Program-made: the position numbers and the translations under genes
NCBI GenBank assembly: GCA_964016875.1
Contig: OZ024737.1
Span: 29,265,683-29,329,682 of the forward strand
Length of the DNA: 64,000 bases
Direction: 5' to 3'
Source: Fallopia convolvulus
Taxonomy: Eukaryota > Streptophyta > Magnoliopsida > Caryophyllales > Polygonaceae
Shown: piece after piece, positions 23,012-34,034 of the stretch
Layout: every line of letters begins with the position of its first letter
Position numbering within the stretch: the stretch's first letter is position 1
The notes under the pieces: generated by a model
Database searches by the model: none
What the model was told of the DNA's origin: nothing
Seen by the model: only the letters and a program-made list of their open reading frames with translations

Positions 23012-23787
23012 CTGCAGAAAAACAATGAGAAAGGTCATGTTATTACAAACCCCGCGGAGATTTACATTGTTTAGTAAGATATGGAAACAGAAGGTGACAT
23101 TATAAGCAGTAAAAGAGCAAGCACAAAGAAATTTGTTCCAGTTGGTAGATGAATAATTTCTAATCCAATCCTTGATTCTTTCTTAAGCAAATTTTAAGGA
23201 TGGATCATGGATCCCTCATCATTCAATAGATATGATTATTTGCTTCTTCAATTCTTCCTTGGTTCAAAACATCGATTCATCCTTCTTGACAATATAAACT
23301 AGTGTGAAAATGCAATAGCAAAGGCAATTCAATCTCAAGACATCGTACAACAAGCATCCCAATCCTCGAATCACAAGAGAATAAATTTACACACCAAAAA
23401 TAAGAAAAAGAGTATTTCCACCACAACATTTGCTCCAGACATAAATTGTAAGTTCTGATGCTTCTAGATAACAATTTTAGTGGCTTCAATTTTGACTTAA
23501 ATATTACTTCTGTTCTACTACAGTCAACTTCTTGAATATTAGCAGTTGGGTTTTAATTTGTTGGATATTAGCAGTTGAATTCAACTTCTTGGATATTAGC
23601 AGTGGAGTGCATGGATTAGAGCATGAACCACAAGTGATTACTTATGTGATAAGTGAAATCCATCAATTTCACAAAGCTTGTATATCTTACTATCAGTGCA
23701 TATACATTACTAGCAAATAATGCAGATTTGTAGACAAGGCACATTAAGGAAATAGCAAAGAGATGGAAAAAGAGATAGTGATCTTAC
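23012..23787 (-). other. Probable 3' UTR intron of the hnRNP-like gene
   Basis: On the minus strand a strong donor, AGAG|GTAAGATC, occurs 34 bases after the stop codon, and a matching acceptor TTTTTCTGCAG lies at 23012. The distance to the stop is under the about 50-nt limit usually linked to nonsense-mediated decay. This is inferred from splice consensus only. Confidence 0.5.
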
Positions 23788-23821
23788 CTCTATTTTGATT
23801 TTCTAGAAGAAAAAACTACAG

Positions 23822-25485
23822 CTACCAGCATAACCCAGGGTTTTTGTGAGGAACTTCTGAAGTTGCATTTCCTAGTCCAAGTTCAAATGAAGTGGGCCCC
23901 TTAAACTCAGGCGATGAAGAAAGCCAAGACAAGCCACCATTACCGCCAGCATACAGGTCCTGGAGATTATCAGCCTCAAAACCATCATTTGATGCAGAAA
24001 ATGAAGATCCAGCAAGTACATTGTTTCCATGACTTGGTTCAAGAATAACATCTGAACGACCATAATTGAGACCACGGAGGTTGTTAGGAGAACTGGTTCT
24101 ACCAGTGTGATCATTAAAAGGAGAAGGCCCCCAAATAGCTTCAATTCTGTTAAAAGCTCCGGATGTGTTATCAACACTTCTGAAGCCATTTAATGAGTTT
24201 GTACGAGGGTTGGTATGATAAGTGTTACTTGCATTACTACCATTTCCCCACAAACTCCAAGATGTTGAACTAAAGGAAGAGCCATTGGCTCCATCAGTCC
24301 CATCATACTCAGCAAAGTTATCATTCCTTTTGACATTTCCACCATTGTAAACTCCAGGCAATCCTCGTTCATATCCCACATTGGATACTAAGTTCAAATT
24401 TTCTCTATTATTAGGACTCATTCTCAGATCATTAATCAATGGTGTTCCATAAGAAGTTGATCCAAAAGAAGGGATCCCAGTTCGACCAACTGAGACAGGA
24501 ATGGGACTATACCTATCATCAATTCTCATTCCAAGACCTCCAAATAAATTTGGGTTGTATCCATTAATGAAGCTATTAACTCTATTACCGCCGTAATTTG
24601 CACCAAACTGAGCACGGGTTTGTCCAGGAGAGAACTCTTTAGGAACAGCACGCTTTACCTCAACCATTTTTCCACTAAGCTCGTGAAATGTCTTGATTAG
24701 CACACGATCCACAGTTTCTTCAGAATCAAAAGTGATGAATCCAAAGCCTCTTGGCCTTTGGGTGTTGTGGTCATACATAACTACAACATCTGTGATCATC
24801 CCAAATTGATCAAAATACATTTTGAAATCACTCTCTGTTATTGTAGATGGCAAACCACCTACAAATATTTTCTTAGTGCGGATCGGACTTGGTGATCCAT
24901 GAACACTGCTGCTGCCAACTTTGCTCACCACCTGCTGCTGGTCATCTCTAGGCACAGCCTTCTTAGCCTCAACCTAGAATTATCAGTAATGATTGCTTCG
25001 TGTCAAATGATTATTATTGTCTTAATAACCATCATATAGTCTTAGATTTTCAATCATTTCTTTCATTGATTTAACCACACCATAGTTCTGGTGTGGTTAA
25101 ATCAATGAAAGATGAAGTTTCTTCATAAACTACTGATTGACAAACTTCATCTTTGCATATGTGAACACTGTCGGTTATATCAATTGCTATTCCGTCTTCA
25201 TCCATTTCTACATTCAATTGTAAAAACAATTTTCCAAGCAAACAAGTTTTGAGAAGTCAAGTAACTTACAGTTCTACCATCTAGAATGTGTTTTTGCTTA
25301 ACAACTCTGTCTGCCACCGAGGGATCAGCATAGACGATGAAACCGAAACCACGAGCTCGCCCGGTGTTCCGATCCTTCATAATCACAGCTTCCACAACCT
25401 CTCCAAAAGTCTCAAAATATTCCCTAAGCCTGTCTTCATTTGTGTCCCATGAAATCCCACCCACAAAAAGCTTCCCTGGTTCCAT
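23822..25485 (-). CDS. Heterogeneous nuclear ribonucleoprotein-like protein with two RRMs (RNP1/Musashi-type)
   Basis: Two coding exons, 25485-25270 and 24973-23822, join in phase at GRT|VEAKKAV and give 455 residues. RRM1 (about residues 5-80) has RNP2 KLFVGGI and RNP1 RGFGFIVY. RRM2 (about 105-185) has RNP2 KIFVGGL and RNP1 RGFGFITF. The rest is a low-complexity Gly/Asn/Ser-rich tail ending NPGLCW. This is the plant hnRNP A/B or RNP1 layout, so the protein probably binds single-stranded RNA in mRNA processing, transport or stability. The chosen start MEPGKLFVGGISWD puts RRM1 at the extreme N-terminus as in relatives. Introns in both UTRs are inferred (25493-25904 upstream, 23012-23787 downstream). 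No frame damage is seen. Confidence 0.93.
25060..25111. repeat. Perfect 23-bp hairpin in the coding intron of the hnRNP-like gene
   Basis: Arms 25060-25082 and 25089-25111 are exact reverse complements separated by the 6-base loop TAGTTC. A second inverted pair follows directly, GATGAAGTTT (25111-25120) and AAACTTCATC (25143-25152). Both lie in the intron 24974-25269. Confidence 0.9.
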
Positions 25486-25492
25486 TGATGAT

Positions 25493-25904
25493 CTGAAACG
25501 CAATTTTTTAACTATCATCGATATTGAACATTCAGAATTACAGAAATTCAAAGACAAAATAAAACTAAAATCAATATCCAACTCCCAGAAAGACAAAGTG
25601 TCCATTTGGATCAGAATTTCAGCCGAGTAGCCACAGATTTCACAAATCAATGCGGTATAATGAAGCATAAAAATCCAATCCACGTGATAAAAAAAGCCAA
25701 ATCATTACAATCCATAAAAATCATGCATTTTTCTGGAATATTTGCGTATTTCAATCCAGAATTTTTAGATCTTCTACGAGTCAGAAAAGATAATATAGAT
25801 CGATGATCAATTCATCCGCAATCGAACATTTAAAAAGAGCAACAAAAAATCGGAAAAGCGGAGCACAAACTGAAATTGGGGATGGAAAACGATCGAACAA
25901 TTAC
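25493..25904 (-). other. 5' UTR intron of the hnRNP-like gene
   Basis: On the minus strand, ATTTTG|GTAATTG at 25904 is a plausible donor and GCGTTTCAG|ATCATCA at 25493 is the acceptor, seven bases upstream of the ATG. The leader exon would lie at about 25905-26230; on the plus strand it is CT-rich (CCCTCTCTTTCCTCCTCTC near 26000), a composition usual for plant 5' leaders. Confidence 0.6.
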
Positions 25905-26249
25905 CAAAATCGATGACTATTGAAGCCGAATAGATGTTTCAGGATCTGAGAGGAGGCATAACAAGAACAAAGAGAGCAAAAGAGGCCACCCCTTTTTCTC
26001 CCTCTCTTTCCTCCTCTCTTCTTCTGCCTTCTCTACAAGTTTTCTGATTGATGAAGGAAATGGGGGAAGAATAATATACAAAGAAAGGAATTTGTGGGGA
26101 AAGGATCTGCGCAAAATGGATTTAACAATCTAATTATAAATGAAAGAAAAAACAAATAAAGAGAGATTGAGAAGAAGACGAAGAGAGAAGGAAGAGAGGT
26201 AGCTTTGGCTGTCCTCTCATGTAGAAGAGGAGACGATGGATGAAGGATA

Positions 26250-27760
26250 GTGACTTGCCAGTTCTTATGTCTTATTTCAAAATAAAAGTGCGTGTCTTTT
26301 TTTTTAAATAAAATTAATTAATTAATTAATTAATTAATTAAAAGACATACAATAATTATCATTATATCGATCAATCAATCAAATATCTCATTACTACGTT
26401 AAAAAATATAAAATGATCCTACGTTAAATTACATTATTCATCTTTTTTAAATTAATCTAATTTGTTAAAATTTAATAAAATTATTTATTTAATTGTATTT
26501 ATATATTAAACAAAATAATTAATATACGGTGTATTAGTTTTATTTTTGAATAAGATACTTTTTTTAGATAAGATATATATTGTTTTTTAAAAATATCTTT
26601 ATCTATATTAATTTTTAATAATTATTTTTAAAAATAATAGTAATATTCTTCCCTATATCAATCTAATTAAAATTTAAAAAACATAAATAAATAATACTCT
26701 CGTGCAGGACACGATAGTTATAGCAGAATTCAAAACCTAAAGAATGCATATCAAATTGGATCAAATTAACTCGATTTTAAAATTATTACGATCGATAAGA
26801 TTGATATATGAACGATGTGAAAGAGGGTATAAAAGTTTGTGTCTTTTTTCTTTAAAAAAACAATTTTTTTATACTCTTATATTTTTTTCAATTTTTGGTA
26901 TGCCGTAATTAAATATCGGATATTTTCAATTTCTCCCCTTCTTGCAAGATTTTACAATTGTTGTCTAAAGATGAAATATGCCCCCAAAACAAACTTATTT
27001 TGAGTAGTTGTAAAATAAATTTGCTTATATTGCTGATTTAAATCACCTTTTGGTTACTTTACTTGTATATGTGTATAAATATGTATATTCCTAATTAATT
27101 ATTTGAGTAAAATTAATCAGAAAGAATATATGTGTTGTGTGCATATATAATCTTAAATTGAAATTTTATTATGTTGGAAAAAAAATGGAAGCTTGTTCAA
27201 AGATTTTCCCAATAAAGAAGAGCTGTCCATATTATATATACAGTGCTCACTGGCAGCCAACCAAATAACAATAACAATTTGCTAAAATTAATAATGAAAT
27301 GATATTCGGGCATAAACATCTATTTTTAATAATTTTTCAGTCTTTGGAATTCATAACATGCCTTCTTGCTTCATGTGGGGGCAAGGCATAAATGACTTGC
27401 CAATTGCCATGAAATTAAAAATCTTCTTTGAAATCCCAGCAGCCACAGAGAAATGTTTTTTTTTTCCTACTAGTTGTATTTATTTAAGAAAAACCTATGT
27501 AACTGGTATTTACTTCAGAAAAACCAAATATTGATGAATTTATGTGAATTCTCGAAATTTGAGGAGCGCTGTATAATAAAAAGCTGGATTTACTGGATTT
27601 GATTTGATTCCGACAAAATGTTCCAATCAGATAATCTAGCACTTACTCCATATATTAACAAAATTACTTTTTGATTTTAACTTTAATATCATTGGCGGTG
27701 TGTTAATGTTATTTAAATTCGGTATGTAATAAGATCAGTTCATGTCATGATATGGCACAA
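26250..27760. other. AT-rich intergenic region with (TTAA)n
   Basis: A TAAT/TTAA simple repeat sits at 26312-26341. The rest is low-complexity AT-rich sequence, with no supported gene. Confidence 0.6.
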
Positions 27761-28129
27761 CAACCAAAAAAAACATGTCGAATACATTAAGAACCTCGAA
27801 CTTGTAACTTTTATTTTACCATATTTCTGTACTAAAAAACCCATTAAAAACACCTTAACTTACTTATTTTGTTTCATATGATACTTTTTGCTTATTTGAC
27901 CTCACGCGTGTTTGTTATCTGAGTGGTTGACGAGTTAAGTTGAGCAACATTACTGATATGGATTAAAAGTGAATAAAATTTATAAAGCAATTCTCCAACT
28001 CATACAAAGACACCTTTTCGAATTCTTCATTCTCAAATCTCCAAATCTGCAAAAACCCGCAAGAGAGCTTATGGCGAAATTCTTCAGTCTCCTGGATCAA
28101 TTCCTTTGTTGGAGTGGAAGCAAGAAAAT

Positions 28130-28292
28130 GGCATCTTTGAATTTTAGAAGTTCGAGTGGGCTTTCTCTCACTAATGGAGGTCGTGAACTACGAATCCAGA
28201 TTGTAATTGTGGAGTTGCGACATCAATTAAACACTCATAGACTGTATCTAATCCGAGAAGACGATTTTTTGGGTGTCCACACTATGGAGTAA
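28130..28292 (+). pseudogene. GRF-type zinc finger fragment
   Basis: An ATG at 28128 begins MASLNFRSSSG, a common start for plant GRF zinc-finger proteins found in MULEs. One frame over, from 28193, the translation reads NPDCNCGVATSIKHS, a stop, then TVSNPRRRFFGCPHYG. This is the CXCG...NPXRXFXXC signature. A frameshift and an internal TAG show that the gene is broken. Confidence 0.75.
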
Positions 28293-28545
28293 GTTGAATC
28301 TCATGATTTGGGCAAGATTACAATATTCTTAGATTTTAGGGTTTATGTTCACTATGCTCAATTCGTGTTAATTTATTCATGATGCTTGACCACTTTCAAC
28401 AATGTCCAAGCTGACACTCTCACTTTCCGATGATTCACCACTTTCAACACTATAGTTCTCATCATCACTCTCATCTTCTCCATTTAATACCTATTTCCTC
28501 TACGTGTTCATCACTCACATCTTCTCCATCAACACCTAAATCCTC

Positions 28546-29246
28546 TTATTCCACATCCACTCGATCTTCTGCAATTATCCCCTTAGATAATTGGTGAACC
28601 ACTTCGTTTGGATCTTCTACCACTACAACCTCCATAATCCCATTTTCATTGTAGAAATTAACTATCTTACCATCACCTAGTCGTTCAGCAAGCTCCACCA
28701 ATGTTTGATCTTGCATTTTAGTAAATGAATCATCATTCAACCCCTTTATAAAATATCCCTTCTAATGATTGATAACCTAAGCTCTTCTTACACCAACATA
28801 ATTCAAAGTAATTAAAGTAATTTGTGTCGATTCTATTGCTATATGCTTTTGAAAATTCATTTACATATGCAGGCTTTGGAGAATCGACAAACGCACCACC
28901 ATGATGCCATACTATATTCACAAATTTCCACCTTATTTCTAGACACACAAAAGCCATACACAAAATGAGGCAGCAATTTTGATCGAAATGAACAAATCGA
29001 AAAGAAAAGCTTTAATCTTACACACCCTAGCCAGAAACCAAGATCCAATTGAAATTGAAACACTAACCTCTTCGAGCTCGTCCTCAAGGTACACGATTCG
29101 ATTCGACCTTCCATTAACCTCCCCCTTTTCCAATCAAAATTGGACATTCGACCTTCGATCCTCCCTTCGATTCGACCCCCTTCGACCTTCGACCTATTCA
29201 AAGTTGTCGCCTTATGCCTTATAGGGTTCGATCTTTCTCCCTCCAA
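28546..29246 (-). pseudogene. MuDR-type transposase N-terminal (PB1-like) region
   Basis: The minus strand encodes VWHHGGAFVDSPKPAYVNEF, then NYFNYFELCWCKKSLGYQSL and, after a one-base frameshift near 28737, NDDSFTKMQDQTLVELAERL and an acidic tail. This matches the N-terminal PB1-like domain found before the MuDR zinc finger and transposase core. The core domain itself does not follow; the frame runs out near 28546 in a Ser/Thr/Asp-rich region. An upstream open frame (29246-28857) includes a tandem RIEG repeat and is probably leader sequence. Confidence 0.65.
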
Positions 29247-29702
29247 ACTCAGTTTGACCCTCTCCCTCCTTTTTCATGTATTCATATAACGGTATTGTTT
29301 CAAAACTATATATTATAAGTCTAAATTATCCATACTATATCAAAATTTCTTCCTTATGTGGCTATATAGACATCTAGTAATAAAAAACGAGCTTATGTGC
29401 ATAAAAAAACGAGCTTATGTGTCTATTAAGTGGTGTTTACTATTAGCAGGTCAACACGCGTATATATCATATTAGCAAAAAGGGTTCAATGGAACAAAAT
29501 CAGTAAATTAGGGTGGGTTTAATGGGTTTTTTAGTACAGGGATCTAGTAGAATAAAAATTACAAGTTCAGGGGTTCATGTATGTATTCGATTTTAGAAGT
29601 TAGGACATGCCTCCGCTTTAGAATTTTATAAATAAACCGTTTTTAGTAGCTTACAAATACGAATGAATATGATCAAATTTTCTTGGAATGTTTTTCACAA
29701 AG

Positions 29703-29897
29703 TGTAAAGACCGAGACATTAGAAGCGCTATCCCATGCCAACCTGAGGACTTTCCAGGAGGTCACCCATCCTGGTACTACTCTCACCCTTGCACGCTTAA
29801 CTTCTGAGTTCTTTGTCCTCACTCGAACTCAGAAAAGGAAGAGCTCTTATTAACATGGGGAGCACCTCAATTCCTTATAAATTATCGGAGTGTTACA
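29703..29897 (-). mobile_element. Cassandra-type TRIM solo LTR carrying 5S-rRNA-like sequence
   Basis: A 195-bp unit starts TGTAAAGACC and ends GGAGTGTTACA, flanked by the 5-bp duplication CAAAG (29698-29702 and 29898-29902). Its minus strand matches plant 5S rRNA over about 90 bp, including the internal pol III promoter parts AGTTAAGCGTGC (box A region, one base changed around it) and GGATGGGTGACCTCCTGG (box C region). LTRs containing 5S rRNA sequence are the hallmark of Cassandra retrotransposons. A single LTR with intact duplication indicates loss by LTR recombination. Confidence 0.85.
29735..29830 (-). pseudogene. 5S rRNA-like segment inside the Cassandra LTR
   Basis: The minus strand carries the 3' two thirds of 5S rRNA, from AGAACTCAGAAGTTAAGCGTGC (with changes) to GGAGGTCACCCATCC on the plus strand. 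The 5' part is diverged and the context is an LTR, so it is not a functional rRNA gene. Confidence 0.8.
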
Positions 29898-29999
29898 CAA
29901 AGAGTGAGCTATTAATAATTCAATCCAAAATTATGTAATTGTATATACAAAATTTGATATAGATATTAAATCAAATCTATTTTTTTGGTTGAAAGAGAG

Positions 30000-31790
30000 A
30001 CAGTACTTTCCGTCCCCTCAAAAAAGCTAAATAGTAATCAAATTAGGGAAAGCCCTACCCCTAGCATTAGAACACAAGAAATTTAAAACACCCTCCGACG
30101 GGTCATGCAATACATGAAACCCTAATCTAAAAGAAAAGGCTAAAGAGGTAAGATAGTCAACCACACTATTTGCCTCCCACGGACTTGGACTTGCCAATTC
30201 CTCCTACACAATAAGCTTTGGCATTGAGAAACCAGACTAAAAAGAAAGAAATAACGATCCACAAATTTCCTAAGAAAATGAACCACTTGTTGGAATCAAT
30301 CTCTAGACAAATCCTCATGTACCCCTTTTGCCAAGCAAGCTGCAACGCTTGTAAAACACCCGATAATTCCGCCATTGGGGCGGTGCAAATCCCAATATTC
30401 TGAACAAACTCAATTAACCATTGGCCATTACTGTCTTGAACCACCTCGGATGCGCCTGCTAAATTACCATTCCTCATTGAGCCACCCGTATTAAGTTTGA
30501 CCCACCCTTCCTCCGGTTTTGGTCCATTGGACAAAAATCTTCTGCGGTAGCGAGAAGGTCGGCTATCAAGCAAAGGCTTCAATGTATTCCTATACTCTTC
30601 CCCCTACCTTGTTATATGATGCAAATGGTGTCCAGTAAACGCAACATGTTCAAAACAAACTGATTACGCCATTTCCAACTCCACCAGAGAGTCGTAGTAG
30701 AAACACTCGACCAAGGAACACCTTGCCAAGATAAATTGCACGAGAGATTAATCCGAATCCAATAAGTGAAACCATAATGGAAAAAATCTTTCTCGGACAG
30801 AGGAGAGTGAATATCATCCCATAAGCGTTTAGTAATGGGACAGTCACGCAAGAGATGAATCAACGACTCCTCCGCATTCAAACATATAGAACTAGGAGAC
30901 GGTATAATCACCACAAGGAGAAAAACTCCAGCTGAGCACATCAGTCGCCTTTGAGCTAGAAGAAATAGCTCTAGATGCCAACTAGAGCAGCATAATAGAC
31001 TGAAGCTGACCATTCAGATCGACCCATTTCTAGCCATTAGTCGAAGACTAATAATCCGCCACCGAACACCGTAACTCATTCAGAGAAAGTGATTCAGAGT
31101 GCCATTAATAAGCCATTGATATGTCTAAAAATTAGTAAGCCGCCCATTGCCCACGCACTAGTGAGTCCCGATCGTCAACCTCCCGGACACCCTCACGAAG
31201 ATCATCCCATAAGCATTTAGTAATGAGAGAGTCACGCAAGAGATGAATCAACGACTCCTCCTCGTTCAAACATATAGAACAAGGAGACAGGATAATCACC
31301 ACAAGGAGAAAAACTCCAGCTGAGCACGTCGGTCGCCTTTGAGCTAGAAGAAAGAGCTCTAGACGCTAGCTAGAGCAGCACAGTAGACTTAAGCGACCAT
31401 TCAGATCAGCCCATTTCCAGCCATTAGTCGGAGACCAATAATCCACCACTGAACACCGCAACTCATTCGGAGAAAGTGATTCAGAGTGCCATTATATAAG
31501 CCATTGATCTGTCCAAAAATTAGCAAGCCGCCCATTGCACACGCAGTAGCGAGTCCTGATCGTAACAACCTTCCGAACACCCTCATGAAGACTCCGTCAA
31601 ACATATAACGGACTGGCTTTCTCACACAAAGAGGACCGGACATATTTGGCACGAACGACCTCCACCATAAGCGGTCCCAATTTACCAAGTAGTGCAAGAT
31701 TTGCCTCTTTCATAGTCCGGATTCCAAGCCCACCACTACCAGTCGAGCGAGGCTTACATAGTTACATAGATCGTCCCATATAATTAAGTG
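30000..31790 (-). pseudogene. LINE (non-LTR retrotransposon) 3' fragment
   Basis: Read on the minus strand, the order is RT C-terminal sequence (31697-31401, MSGPLCVRKPVRYMFDGVF), a zinc-binding RT-associated domain (30900-30640, NAEESLIHLLRDCPITKRLW) and an RNase H domain (30582-30166, containing WVKLNTGGSMRNGNLAGA and APMAELSGVLQALQLAW). This is the usual order of plant LINEs. The RNase H motif has G where an active-site D is expected (NTGG for NTDG), and the frame breaks several times. An internal segment is duplicated in tandem. Confidence 0.85.
30800..31565. repeat. Tandem duplication of about 380 bp inside the LINE fragment
   Basis: The block starting near 30815 (CATCCCATAAGCGTTTAGTAATG) recurs near 31203 (CATCCCATAAGCATTTAGTAATG), and both copies continue through the AGATGAATCAACGACTCCTC and AGAGTGCCATTA landmarks to about 31190 and 31560. 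The copies differ at many positions, so the duplication is not recent. Confidence 0.85.
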
Positions 31791-31799
31791 GATCCGCCA

Positions 31800-32145
31800 C
31801 CGAGAATCCATACTCCCATATAGAATTGAACTTGTATCTCATCATTTACAGCTAGTAAAAACGTAGAATAACTATAAAAACCTGGTTTTAAGAATCAAAT
31901 ACAATGCAACTTCAAACTGTAATTAAAGTGATTAAGAACAACAGGTCAACATGCATAAATCGATGTAGTCCAAAAAGCCATACATCCAAGAAGTCATATG
32001 CAAAGTCCTAATCAAATACTAATGTTTTTAAATAAATCACATTATATCACCCTAGCTTTAATTAGTGTACGTTATACCAACTCTTTAACCGGACAAAAAT
32101 TTAGGGGAAAAGAAGAAGAAAGAATCAAAGCAGCCAAGTGATTAA
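31800..32145. other. Intergenic sequence
   Basis: No supported gene. It carries the left 9-bp target duplication of the next element at its end. Confidence 0.5.
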
Positions 32146-32589
32146 TAAAATTATGGGTAAAATACAGAAAACCACCTCTTATTTTAGGGAGTTTGCAAAA
32201 AACCACCCCTTATTTTACTTTTTACAGAAAACCACTCTTTATATCTATTCCGTTTTCATATAACCACCCTCACCTATTTACCATCCAATTTTCCGTTAAA
32301 TAAGAGCAAAAAGACGCAATTGCCCTCTAAATATTGTACCTTCCATACAAAATTAGCCAAGAAACCATTTGAACTTGAACTTTTAAACTTCCTCATTGAA
32401 GCTTGCTTATTTTGCTTCTCCTACTAAAAAATCCTAACACATAATAAAAAAAAAATACCCTTTTTCTTATCATCATCATAGTAATACCTAGAAACTATTT
32501 TATACTTTACCCTAATACCACTACCAAAATATGTTGAAACAAACACTTTGCTTTGCTTTGCCCCTATTTTCTTCTTCATTCTTTCCAGC

Positions 32590-32691
32590 TGTTGTTAGTC
32601 ATCTTTTCTTCCATTCTTTGACCTGGATTTGTCAGTAGGTCCACTCAGATGGCAGCCGAATCTCAGTGGAGTTGGCCCCTGACACTGGGCG

Positions 32692-32722
<31 letters not shown>

Positions 32723-33060
32723 GCGCTTTCACGCCTTGGACCATGGAACCCGTTGCTCTGACTCCAAACTCTCCCTGTTGAATCTGCTCAAGCAACGAAA
32801 TTAATCGAATTAGAATCTCAAATTAGGCCTTAAATCGACTGAAATTGAAGATTAAGAGTTGAATCTCACCATGCTTGTTCCTGATTTTGCGAGATTCGGC
32901 GGGGGTAGGGTTAGGGTTAGCGTTCACCCTTCTAGGCAAGAACACGCTCGTTCCGACGCTCTCCCGCTTGGTGGAGGCAAGATTCTGCGAGACCGTCGGG
33001 GGATGCGATTGTCGGTGGACAGGCCGTTGGAGCGGCGGCCAGGCCGCCGACGAGAGTCCA
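32590..33060 (-). other. Possible captured gene fragment in the MULE
   Basis: A minus-strand frame (32795-32595) reads MLEQIQQGEFGVRATGSMVQ, a run of ten Asn from (TTG)10, then PTPLRFGCHLSGPTDKSR. Upstream on the minus strand a GC-rich, Arg/Pro-rich segment precedes it. I do not recognise the donor gene. It could also be chance open sequence. Confidence 0.3.
32691..32721. repeat. (TTG)10 microsatellite
   Basis: Perfect trinucleotide run within the MULE interior, encoding poly-Asn in the minus frame. Confidence 0.9.
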
Positions 33061-33829
33061 AGAGGACGGTTATGGAGGAGATTCGCTTGCTTTTAGGGGG
33101 CAATTGCGTCTTTTTGCTCTTATTTAACGGAAAATTGGATGGTAAATAGGTGAGGGTGGTTATATGAAAACGGAATAGATATAAAGGGTGGTTTTCTGTA
33201 AAAAGTAAAATAAGGGGTGGTTTTTTGCAAACTCCCTAAAATAAGGGGTGGTTTTCTGTATTTTACCCTAAAATTATACTCAAAATCATTTTCTATATTT
33301 ATATAGTGGCATGTCTAAGTTTTTCTCTTATACAAACAACCTGAATATATGTCGTATATATCCTAATTAATTTCTCTCTTTCAGAGGAATTAGACGATAC
33401 AGTGACATTCAAAAGTACTAGCTACATAGCCAAGTATGATATATAGTTTTAAAAAAATTGTAGTAGTCCGTATCAAGTAACATCATCTAAAGTTTATGCA
33501 TGTAATTAAGAGAAGTTAAAGGGAGGGAAAAGAATGATACGGCATGTTAATTAGCTGGCCCAAAGGAATATATAAGAGCAAGCTAGGGAGAGAGACAGCT
33601 CATTATATCATCAACATAAGCATATATCACATGCAATTACGTTACATACATGTATTTGCTAGCTAGCTTTACCCACCCTTCACACTTTACATATTTTTCA
33701 TTTTTTAATTAATCTTTTCAAAATAATTAACACTTTATATTCCTTGATCATAACTGTGCTTATTATTAGTCAGAAAAGGAAGACGGTTGTTAATTATATA
33801 TCTAAATGGTTAAGCCTTTCTATCTTAAT

Positions 33830-34026
33830 TAGGGATGCACATGGGAGGGGTGGTGTGGGGAACGCATTCCGATCCCTATTTCCATCCCCACGCACCTATT
33901 ATTCTTTGTCCTCGTTTTGTCCCCGCTTCATCTCCACTCGGTAATACATACTCGTTTCCCTTTCCCGCTCTATTAGAGGAAGGTCTTCGCGGATTCCCGT
34001 CTCCACATGTTAAATGTACATCCCTA
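33830..34026. mobile_element. hAT-type MITE related to the autonomous hAT element
   Basis: 197 bp with terminal inverted repeats TAGGGATGCACAT / ATGTACATCCCTA, flanked by 8-bp near-duplications ATCTTAAT and ATCTTAAC (33822-33829, 34027-34034). The same termini bound the hAT element at 37502-41537, and both contain GGGGAAYGCATTCC-like subterminal sequence. It has no coding capacity and is presumably moved by that element's transposase. Confidence 0.85.
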
Positions 34027-34034
34027 ATCTTAAC

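Larger units (their letters stand above)
27765..29612. mobile_element. Mutator-like element remnant with terminal inverted repeats
   Basis: The left end (27770-27855, including TCGAATACAT, GAACTTGTAA and CTGTACTAAAAAACCCATTAA) and the right end (29510-29605, same motifs on the opposite strand) are inverted copies of roughly 100 bp or more. Between them lie a GRF-type zinc finger fragment on the plus strand and a MuDR-like N-terminal domain on the minus strand. The catalytic transposase core is missing. Exact ends and a 9-bp target duplication were not resolved. Confidence 0.7.
32155..33268. mobile_element. Non-autonomous MULE with long inverted repeats, possible Pack-MULE
   Basis: Near-perfect terminal inverted repeats of about 180 bp (32155-32336 and 33090-33268) begin GGGTAAAATACAGAAAACCA. 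A perfect 9-bp target duplication, TAAAATTAT, flanks it (32146-32154 and 33269-33277), which is diagnostic of Mutator-type transposition. The 750-bp interior is unlike the arms: part of it is GC-rich and codes on both strands. It has no transposase. The interior may be a captured piece of a host gene. Confidence 0.92.

Noticed and set aside
25337..25630. Plus-strand open frame opposite the RRM1 exon
   Set aside because: It is the antisense shadow of the hnRNP-like first exon.
27969..28292. 107-residue host gene
   Set aside because: The frame includes a shifted GRF zinc finger and lies inside a MULE, so it is a transposon relic.
29735..29830. Functional 5S rRNA gene
   Set aside because: The 5' third is diverged, there is only one copy, and it sits within an LTR bracketed by a 5-bp duplication.
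32900..32925. Telomere-like GGGTTAGGGTTAG
   Set aside because: Only two units, not the plant TTTAGGG type, within a transposon interior.
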